A DNA stretch of 64,000 bases from the NCBI GenBank assembly GCA_020639135.1, contig JACKHE010000007.1, forward strand, positions 124,001 through 188,000, in the 5' to 3' direction. This DNA is from Phycisphaeraceae bacterium (GTDB lineage Bacteria; Planctomycetota; Phycisphaerae; Phycisphaerales; UBA1924). Made by a program: the position numbers and the translations under genes. The notes beneath the pieces were generated by a model. That model ran no database searches. It was given only the letters and a program-made list of their open reading frames with translations, and was not told the origin of the DNA. Below, one piece after another: positions 25,992 through 33,287 of the stretch (the first letter of the stretch is position 1; each line of letters opens with the position of its first letter).

Positions 25992-27455
25992 TCAAGGGGG
26001 GCAGGAGTCGCCAAAGACCGCCAGGAGTGAGCCGAGATCCGCGGTGTCCACCACACCGTCGCCGTTGAGGTCCGCGGTGGGGTTGGACGAGCCGAAGACC
26101 GAGAGCAGAATCCCAAGGTCCGCCGTGTCAATCAGATCATCGGCATTCAGATCGCCGACGCAGCCGAACTGGGAAAGATCGAAGAGGTACGCGGCTCCCT
26201 GGGGGTCCACCCCGGCCTCTCGCCAGGCGCCGACGAGCGCGGTCTCTCCGTCGATCGCGACGTCGTGGCCGAACTCGCCGCCGAGCGCGGGCGAAGTCGG
26301 GAACAGCTCGCGGTTGAGGAGCCATTGGCTGCCGACGCGGTTGAAGACGTACGCCGCTCCGGCGTCCATGTCGCCGGTGTCCTTCCCGGGCGCCCCGACG
26401 ATGACCCTGCCGCCCTGCACGTCAACGTACCTGCCGAACAGGTCGTCCGTGACGCCGTCGGGCGCCGTGAGCTTGATCTCCTGGGACCAGACAATGCCCC
26501 CGAAGCGGTAGAGGTACACCGATCCGGAGTCCACGCCGCGGTCGTCGTCGAGATACGCGCCGATCGCGATGAGCTCATCCTCGATGTCCACGCTGATGCC
26601 GAAGTTGTCCGACGCGTGGCCGTCGGGCGCGACGATCTTCTGCACCTGCACCCAGTTGTCCATCAGGTCGCGCTGGAAGATGTATACCGCCCCGGCGCCG
26701 ATCCCCTGGTCGTCGTCCAGAAAGGCGCCGATGACCGCGGTGGAGTTGTCGAACCCGACGGACCAGCCGAAACTGTCCGAGTCCTCGGTGTCGATCCCGG
26801 TGAACTTGTCCGACTCGGTCCAGGCCCCGCTGAAATCACGGGTGAAGATGTACACCGACCCGGAATCCGGCCCCGCGGCGTCGTCCAGGTGGGCGCCGAT
26901 GCACGCCTCGAAGCCCGTCTGCCCGACGCCGATCGAGACGGAGTATCCGAACCGGTCGAGCGTCGAGCCGTCCAGCGGGAGGAGCTTGTCCTCCTGCACC
27001 CAGGCGCCGTTGGCCTCGCGCCGGAACGCGTACGCCGACCCGGAGTCGGTGCCGTTATCGTTGTCCCGGTACGCCCCGATGACCGCGACGTTGCTGATGA
27101 GATCGATCGAGAACCCGAACAGGTCGTCCACGTCAGGGTCCATCGGCGTGAGCTTCTGCTCGAACAGCCAGGAGCCGTCGGGCTGACGGTGATAGGCGTA
27201 CACGGCGCCGGAGTTCATGCCGTTCTGGGTGTCTCCGGGGGCGCCAACCAGGGCGATGTCCCCCGCGATCGCGACGGCTTCCCCGTAGCGGAACGTGGTC
27301 ATTTCCGACGACGTGATGCGGAGCGACGGCGCGGGGATGGGGCCGGCGAGGGCCGCCGTGGCGATTGTTATCGGAATCGCGACAACAACCGGCCGGTGAG
27401 CGGGGCGTCCGTGGAACCGGCGCAGTCCCCGTCGTCGTGATTGGCTCGACATCAT
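25992..27455 (-). CDS. Secreted seven-repeat FG-GAP protein with two dockerin-like repeats
   Basis: 487 residues. A basic N-terminus (MMSSQSRRRGLRRFHGR) leads to the export signal VVVAIPITIATAALAG. Residues 50-420 hold seven FG-GAP repeats (RYGEAVAIAG, LFGFSIDLIS, RFGYSVSIGV, SFGWSVGFDN, NFGISVDIED, LFGRYVDVQG, EFGHDVAIDG), each followed by an IGA/VGA turn and an acidic loop such as YLDDDRGVDSG, consistent with a calcium-loaded seven-bladed propeller. The tail has DLNADDLIDTADLGILLSVF and DLNGDGVVDTADLGSLLAVF, with Cys in FGCVGDLN and FGDSCPP. ATG follows GAAGAGGGAGCC. It is the first gene of a two-gene unit with the M36 protease, whose own propeller looks like a relative. Probably a non-enzymatic partner or adhesin. 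Confidence 0.85.
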   Translation of the reverse strand: MMSSQSRRRGLRRFHGRPAHRPVVVAIPITIATAALAGPIPAPSLRITSSEMTTFRYGEAVAIAGDIALVGAPGDTQNGMNSGAVYAYHRQPDGSWLFEQKLTPMDPDVDDLFGFSIDLISNVAVIGAYRDNDNGTDSGSAYAFRREANGAWVQEDKLLPLDGSTLDRFGYSVSIGVGQTGFEACIGAHLDDAAGPDSGSVYIFTRDFSGAWTESDKFTGIDTEDSDSFGWSVGFDNSTAVIGAFLDDDQGIGAGAVYIFQRDLMDNWVQVQKIVAPDGHASDNFGISVDIEDELIAIGAYLDDDRGVDSGSVYLYRFGGIVWSQEIKLTAPDGVTDDLFGRYVDVQGGRVIVGAPGKDTGDMDAGAAYVFNRVGSQWLLNRELFPTSPALGGEFGHDVAIDGETALVGAWREAGVDPQGAAYLFDLSQFGCVGDLNADDLIDTADLGILLSVFGSSNPTADLNGDGVVDTADLGSLLAVFGDSCPP

Positions 27456-27929
27456 GGCTCCCTCTTCACCCGCGACCTCCTGTCGCGAGCCTCGGACCGT
27501 CGATCAGCGCACACCCGCCGGCTCGGAATCTCCCTCGTGTCCCGCGCCCCGGCGCCCTGGCCCGCCGACCGCTTCACAGCCGGCGTGGTCCCGTTCTTCA
27601 TACCGGAATGTGCTTCGTGAAGCACCCGCGCACCATAGCTGCGAGGCCTCGGCTCAGGTATTCGAGTCCGAGTGCAAACCGGTTCCTCGACGCTGATGGG
27701 ATGCGCGCCGGGCGAGGAAGAGCTACGCCCGATAACACTATCTAAGTGTAGTAATATCAGTTATTTAGCGTTTTTCTTGCTTGTTGTGATTCCCCCGCGC
27801 CAGTATCCTGAAATCCCGCGATGCCCGACACCTGATCCGGCTTGATCCGGATCAACGCATCGCCAAATACACCTGGATTCGTCCAGGCGAACGATCTTCA
27901 GCAGACCGCGTTTGGGAGGACGTGCAGGG
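27456..27929. other. Divergent intergenic region
   Basis: 474 bp between the FG-GAP/M36 operon (minus) and the 27930 gene (plus). An A/T-rich core at 27730-27790 stands out against the GC-rich surroundings and contains the small inverted repeat ACACT-ATCTA-AGTGT (27735-27749). It probably holds promoters for both sides. No gene is supported. Confidence 0.6.
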
Positions 27930-30900
27930 ATGCGGTTGCGGACCTCAAGGTCAGTCAGAATCCTGATTTCCACCCTGTTGGTGGGCCTTCTCGGCACGCT
28001 CCAGCACGCCGGCGCGGCGCCGATCACGGTCGCATTCGACGGATCAGCCGCGAACGGCCCCAGCGCCGAGCCGCGCACGACGCCGGACGGTCGCTGCATC
28101 GTGTACTACAGCGCCGCGTCGAACCTCACGCCGCTCGACACGCAGGGCGGCGTCAATGTTTATGTCTTCGATCGTCAGCAGGGCGTCAACTCGATCATCA
28201 GCATCAGCCAGAACCCGGGATCCGGGATCCTCGGCGACGGCGACAGCACGCACGCCGACATCAGCGATGACAGCCGGTACGTCGTCTTCGAGAGCCGCGC
28301 CGCCAACCTGGTCCCTGGCGATACCGAAGGGCGCGCGGACATCTTCCTCTTCGATCGCCAGACCGGCGCGCTGCAGCGACTGACGGCAGGAGCCGCGGGC
28401 GACAGCGGCAGCCCGAGGATCTCCGGGGACGGCCGCTACGTGGCGTTCCAGAGCAGCGCCCGACTCACCGAAGGTGACCGGAACGCGTACGACGACGTGT
28501 ACCGGATCGATCTCTCGACCGGGACCACGACGCTGATCAGCCGCGCGCCGGGCGGCGAGCCCGCCAACGGCCACTGCCGCCGGCCGGCGATCAGCCGCGA
28601 TGGAACGATGATCGCGTTCCAGTCCGACGCGACCAACCTCGTGCCGGGGGACCGGAACAACGCCACGGATGTCCTGCTCTACAACGGTGTCAGCGGCGCG
28701 CTCAAGCTGGTCAGCTCCGTGAACATGGCCTTCAGCCCCGACGGCCTCGACGGCGGGCACGGATCGACGACCGGCAACGGCGCCAGCGTTCAGCCGGCGA
28801 TCACCGACGACGGCCGACTGGTCGCCTTCGCCAGCGATGCGACCAACCTCGGGCCGGAGGATCACAACGGGGTCCGTGACATCTATGTCTGCGACTCGGC
28901 CACCGGAGCCGCCAGCCTCGTCTCGGTGAGCTTCTTCGGCGAGCAGGGCGACGGGATCTCCGAGCGCCCCGACATCTCCCCCGACGGCAGCATCGTCGGG
29001 TTCGAGAGCGACGCGACCAACCTCACGGAGTTCGACGACAACGGGATCCGCGACGCATTCTCCGTGAATCTCCAGACCGGGCAGGTCGGCAGGCTCAGCG
29101 CGATCGCCAGCGCGGAGATGGATTCGCCCTCCGGCTTCGGGATGGTCGCCGTCGCGGACGGCCGGATGGACGACCCCGAGGTCTTCAACGAGCTCCCCGG
29201 CGGGTTCGACGACACGGGCCCCGGCGGCGACGACGGGACGATCATCCCCGCCGCCTGCAGCATGGTCCCGTTCTGCGAGGTGCGCGATAGCAACAACATG
29301 CCCGCCACCTCGTTCCACGTCGAGCCCGGGCAGGAGCTCCGGTATGTCATCACCGGCCGCACCCTGTGTCTGGGGCGCGTGCTGACGATGGATCTCATGC
29401 CCAACACGATGCTCCCGCCAGGCGCCACGCAGACGCCGGCGCTGCCGCAGGTGGGTGCGCCCGGGGGCCGGGTCCCCAGCGAGTTCTCCTGGACGCCGAC
29501 CGCCGGCGACACCGGCCTGCACGAGGTCCACTACCGGATCGTTGACAACCTGGGCCGCACCGGAACGTGCACGATCCCCATCACCGTCGGCATGTGCGAT
29601 GCGCCGCCGGTGTGCGACATCGACTACACGGGCCCGTCAACCGTTGATGTCGGGTCGCCGGTTTCATTCACCCTGACCGCGCAGGCGTTCTGCGAGGACC
29701 AGCCGGCGCTCGTCGAGGCGCTGAGCCTGCCCGCCGGCGCCGTCACCACGCCGATGCTGCCGGCCATGAGCAACGGCGGCGCCCCGCTCGTGATCCAGGT
29801 GGATTGGACACCGCAGCCCGCCGACATCGGCAAGACCCGCGTCTTCAGCTTCAGGACCACCGACGCCTTCGACCAGACCTCGGAGTGCGGCCTCATGTTC
29901 GATGTCGCCGGCACGGTGTGCGACGAGAACCCCGTCTGCGAGATCTCCGGCCCGATGATGATCAGCGCCGTCCCCGGCGACACGATCACCTTCGACGTCG
30001 CCGGATCGACGCCGTGCCCGATGCTCACGCTGACGCTGGACACGAAGACGCTCCCGGACGGCGCCACGCTCACGCCCATGACGCCGGTCGTCGGCCAGCC
30101 GGGCGCCGGCGTCATGACCGGTTTCTCCTGGACGGTCACCGCGGCGGACTTCGGCTCGCACGACGCCGTGTTCACAATCACCGACGACCTGGGCCGCTTC
30201 TCCACCTGCGGCGTCACCATCGACGTCGGCGCCTGCGAAGATGCGCCCGTCTGCGACACGCCCGACGGCGATGACTTCATCGTCTTCATGAACGAGATGG
30301 TGACCTTCACGGTCCGCGGCTCGAGCCAGTGCCCCGGCTCCGTCCTGACGCTCGACAGCGACTCGATCCCGCTCGGCGCGGTGGTGCTCGAGGGGCTGCC
30401 GGTGGTCGGGCAGCCGGGCCAGCCGGTGCTGGCGACATTCCAGTGGGCGCCCGACATCGACGGCGTCTTCACCGTCCCCTTCACCGTCACCGACCAGACC
30501 GGGCAGTCGTCCATGTGCTCGGTCGAGATCTCCGTGGTGGACTGCGATCTCTTCCCGGAGCTGACCGTCGTCCCCGACGAGCCCTTCGTCGTCGCGCCGG
30601 GCGACCTGGTGGCCTTCACCGCGGCCGGGACCACGCAGTGCCCAAAGACCGGGCTGCTCATGCAGTTCAACAACGTCCCGAGCGGCGCCACCGTCACGCC
30701 CAACCCGATCCTCGAATCGGGCCCCGAGGAGGACGTGGGCGGCCTCTTCCAGTGGATCCCGGGCAATGATGACGCCGGCAACGACTTCCTCGTGGACATC
30801 ACGCTGACCGACACGTTCGGTCGGAGCGTCAGCGACAGCGTCATGATCTCCGTCATGACCGAATGCTTCGAGACCGAGCCCAACAACACGCAGGAGGAGG

Positions 30901-31949
30901 CGAACGTCGTTGACGCCGACTGCGTGTACATCAGCGGCAAGCTCCAGAAGAACCCCGCCGTCGAGTGCGAGCCCGACACCTTCCTCGTGCTCTTCAACAA
31001 GTCCAACACGATCATCAACCGCGACGACAACGGCGGCGAGGCCGGCAACGGCTGGGCCTCCGGGCTGACCGACCTGGGCATCCGAAACGACAACGCCCCC
31101 AGGCCCATGGGCGACGGTGGCGACGGGCTCATCGTCAACGGCGACGGCACGCTCAGCGTCCGCATCGGTGTCACCGGCAGGCCCGACGGCCTCGACGGCG
31201 TCTTCAACGGGCTCTTCCTCAACAGCGCTCACGGGCAGCTCGGCGCCTTCCGGCTCACCGTCACGTTCAAGAACATCAACGGCGCCCCCATCGTGCCCAT
31301 CGGATTCCCGACGTCGGCGCCCCTCGAGAACCCCGTCGTTTACGAGGACGTGTTCATCACCGGCTCCGAGGCGTTCCGCATCAACTACACCGCGCCGCTG
31401 GGCACGGCCAAGGTGGACGTCCAGATCGACAACGTCGTCGCCAGCACGACCGTCTGCGACGATGTCGATTTCATCACCATCCGCGGCCTCGTCCCCCTGT
31501 GCGATTACTGCATCACACAGGTCGGCGGCATCGACTGCGAGTGCAGGCCCACCGACATCAACATGGGCTGGTTCGACAAGCTCGGAGAGATCATCCTCAC
31601 CGACGACAACTCGGGCCCCGTGCCCGGTTACGCCGACCTGTGCGTCGTCGCCGACATCAACGGCAGGGCGACCATCGCCATCACCGGAACCGGAGATGAC
31701 AACTTCGACGGCCTGGCCGACGCGTGGGAGGACGCGTCGGGCCGGGCCTCCGTCGAGTGCCCCGAGCTGCGCCACGGCCACGGCGTCTGCGGCTGCTGGA
31801 CGGTCTGCGTCATGGTCACCGGCCCCCACGGCGGCTCGGCGGCAAGCGTCGGCGTCGACGAGCAGCGGGCTCTGGGCGACCTCAACACCGACGGCCGCGT
31901 CGATTCCGCGGACCTGGCCATCCTGCTCGGGCACATGCAGGCGAACTGA
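27930..31949 (+). CDS. Giant secreted protein: PD40-like propeller, Cys-rich Ig-like repeats, shared C-terminal module, dockerin-like end
   Basis: 1339 residues from ATG 27930; GGGAGGA nine bases upstream decides this over the TTG at 27912. Signal peptide MRLRTSRSVRIL..GTLQHAGA. Residues 45-400 have six PD40/TolB-like repeats of the type DGRYVAFQS and DDGRLVAFASDATNL. Residues 440-970 hold about five Ig-like repeats that open with a Cys knot (CSMVPFCEVR, CDAPPVCDID, CDENPVCEIS, CEDAPVCDTP, CDLFPELTVV; the last lacks its second Cys). These match the repeats of the 19481 protein. From Cys979 (ECFETEPNN) to about 1300 comes the module shared with the 16882 protein (YISGKLQK, ECEPDTFLVLF, GVTGRPDGLDGVFNGLF). 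The end, DLNTDGRVDSADLAILLGHM, is a single dockerin-like repeat without bracketing Cys. Function unknown; a multidomain surface protein is likely. Confidence 0.83.
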   Translation: MRLRTSRSVRILISTLLVGLLGTLQHAGAAPITVAFDGSAANGPSAEPRTTPDGRCIVYYSAASNLTPLDTQGGVNVYVFDRQQGVNSIISISQNPGSGILGDGDSTHADISDDSRYVVFESRAANLVPGDTEGRADIFLFDRQTGALQRLTAGAAGDSGSPRISGDGRYVAFQSSARLTEGDRNAYDDVYRIDLSTGTTTLISRAPGGEPANGHCRRPAISRDGTMIAFQSDATNLVPGDRNNATDVLLYNGVSGALKLVSSVNMAFSPDGLDGGHGSTTGNGASVQPAITDDGRLVAFASDATNLGPEDHNGVRDIYVCDSATGAASLVSVSFFGEQGDGISERPDISPDGSIVGFESDATNLTEFDDNGIRDAFSVNLQTGQVGRLSAIASAEMDSPSGFGMVAVADGRMDDPEVFNELPGGFDDTGPGGDDGTIIPAACSMVPFCEVRDSNNMPATSFHVEPGQELRYVITGRTLCLGRVLTMDLMPNTMLPPGATQTPALPQVGAPGGRVPSEFSWTPTAGDTGLHEVHYRIVDNLGRTGTCTIPITVGMCDAPPVCDIDYTGPSTVDVGSPVSFTLTAQAFCEDQPALVEALSLPAGAVTTPMLPAMSNGGAPLVIQVDWTPQPADIGKTRVFSFRTTDAFDQTSECGLMFDVAGTVCDENPVCEISGPMMISAVPGDTITFDVAGSTPCPMLTLTLDTKTLPDGATLTPMTPVVGQPGAGVMTGFSWTVTAADFGSHDAVFTITDDLGRFSTCGVTIDVGACEDAPVCDTPDGDDFIVFMNEMVTFTVRGSSQCPGSVLTLDSDSIPLGAVVLEGLPVVGQPGQPVLATFQWAPDIDGVFTVPFTVTDQTGQSSMCSVEISVVDCDLFPELTVVPDEPFVVAPGDLVAFTAAGTTQCPKTGLLMQFNNVPSGATVTPNPILESGPEEDVGGLFQWIPGNDDAGNDFLVDITLTDTFGRSVSDSVMISVMTECFETEPNNTQEEANVVDADCVYISGKLQKNPAVECEPDTFLVLFNKSNTIINRDDNGGEAGNGWASGLTDLGIRNDNAPRPMGDGGDGLIVNGDGTLSVRIGVTGRPDGLDGVFNGLFLNSAHGQLGAFRLTVTFKNINGAPIVPIGFPTSAPLENPVVYEDVFITGSEAFRINYTAPLGTAKVDVQIDNVVASTTVCDDVDFITIRGLVPLCDYCITQVGGIDCECRPTDINMGWFDKLGEIILTDDNSGPVPGYADLCVVADINGRATIAITGTGDDNFDGLADAWEDASGRASVECPELRHGHGVCGCWTVCVMVTGPHGGSAASVGVDEQRALGDLNTDGRVDSADLAILLGHMQAN

Positions 31950-32006
31950 TCGGGTCTTCGACAACCAGGCCTGTCGAGTGATCGAGCGCCAGGCCGGGCG
32001 GTGTGA

Positions 32007-33245
32007 CTAGACGGGATAGTGCAGGATCGCGTGCGCGCACAGGTACCGTAGCGCGGATCCGGCCGCCATCCGATTGTCGTAGCAGTTGTCGATCATGAAA
32101 TCATCCTGGAACTCATTCGTCCCCCACTCGACGAACTGCGAGTCGTTCTGGATGCCTTCCGCGGCCTCGACTCCGACGACGCTGGGGTACTGCTCACCAT
32201 CCCAGAAGCCGTACGTCGGTTGCCCGGACTGGCCGGAATCGGTGTCCATGAAGTGGCTGAGCGACTGCCCGACGAGCTGTGTGTTCGGCACATACCACGA
32301 GTCGATGACGCCGCCGTTCCGTGCGATCCCGGCGATCCGGCCCCGGCGCAGGATGGTCTGACGCTCGATGTTCGTCAGATCGTTGGGATACCCGGATTGC
32401 AGCCACGCACGGATCCCGTCCCAGGATTCGTGATACGCCTTGACTCCGAAGAACCCGCACTGCAGGCCGATCGGCCGGTCCAGCACCAACGCGACGTAGT
32501 CGTACTTGATCGCGTTCGGATTGGAGTACACCGTGGGGCCGAGCAATGGATTGTTCTGATTGTCGTTCTTCGCGAGCCCCCAGTAAAACGCTCCCGTGGC
32601 GTACGCGGAGCCGAACGGGCCCGCTCCATCCGAGTACCCGGGGACGAATTCAACGGAGTTCGGAGTGGGGCTGATCTGGCTCCGGCTCCAGAGGAACCCG
32701 TGCGCCGGCGCCACGCAGATGCGCGCAGAGACCATGAACGCGGTGCCGCACTCGCACCCCTGGACGCCCGGATTGTCGATGACGATCCGACCGACCGCGG
32801 ATCGCGGGTAGCTGAGCCGATCCGGCTCGCGTCGGTTGTCCGGGTAAAAAACACTCAGAGGCCTGCGCCAACCCTTTCCGCCGATCCGCTCGGGCCGGGG
32901 CGGACGCGCACCGGGTAGGTAATCCATGCCCAGGTGCGGCGGTTTGTACCCCCTGGGTTCCTCGGACTCGATCTCGGGGATCACGTCATCGGGCCCGAGC
33001 CCGACCGCGCGGAACGGGAGCCGGAGCGCTCCCGGCTCCGGCTTGACGGATTGACGCTGCACCGCGTACACACCCCGATCCGCGTCGATCGCGCGCAGCC
33101 GCACCTTGGGGCGATCGCCCCCGTTCAGAACAACACGGTCAATCTCAACCCATTCCTCGGTTGGCCACGGCTTGCTCGGGCGCTTGCTCTTCAGCTTTGC
33201 AAGAGCCGAGTGGGTCAGCGGTTTCGCCGGCTTGCGGGGGGCCAT
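32007..33245 (-). CDS. Trypsin/V8-like serine endopeptidase
   Basis: 412 residues. The second half follows the S1 (glutamyl endopeptidase/V8-like) plan: His in CVAPAHGFLW at about residue 182, Asp in YDYVALVLDRPIG at about 248, and Ser in DSGQSGQPTYG at about 339 in place of GDSGGP. The segment GCECGTAFMVSARICVAPAHG corresponds to the beta-barrel core before the His. The first 130 residues are basic and Pro-rich (MAPRKPAKPLTHSALAKLK), with no clear signal peptide, so export is unproven. It may be synthesised as a zymogen, since the mature start would be near SAVGRIVI. AAGGAG precedes ATG. It lies 42 nt downstream of the M3 peptidase gene in the same direction and was probably transcribed with it. 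Confidence 0.8.
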   Translation of the reverse strand: MAPRKPAKPLTHSALAKLKSKRPSKPWPTEEWVEIDRVVLNGGDRPKVRLRAIDADRGVYAVQRQSVKPEPGALRLPFRAVGLGPDDVIPEIESEEPRGYKPPHLGMDYLPGARPPRPERIGGKGWRRPLSVFYPDNRREPDRLSYPRSAVGRIVIDNPGVQGCECGTAFMVSARICVAPAHGFLWSRSQISPTPNSVEFVPGYSDGAGPFGSAYATGAFYWGLAKNDNQNNPLLGPTVYSNPNAIKYDYVALVLDRPIGLQCGFFGVKAYHESWDGIRAWLQSGYPNDLTNIERQTILRRGRIAGIARNGGVIDSWYVPNTQLVGQSLSHFMDTDSGQSGQPTYGFWDGEQYPSVVGVEAAEGIQNDSQFVEWGTNEFQDDFMIDNCYDNRMAAGSALRYLCAHAILHYPV

Positions 33246-33287
33246 GGCGCTTCTCCTTTGAAGGACGGGTTGGGCGGGCCGAGCCGG

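Noticed and set aside
25976..26131. N-terminal extension of the M36 gene in the same frame
   Set aside because: It overlaps the dockerin end of the upstream gene in another frame and encodes Arg/Ser/Thr-rich sequence; the signal peptide begins at 25975.
31958..31977. TCGACA/TGTCGA hairpin after the 27930 gene as a terminator
   Set aside because: Only a 6-bp stem with an 8-nt loop and no T-run on either strand.
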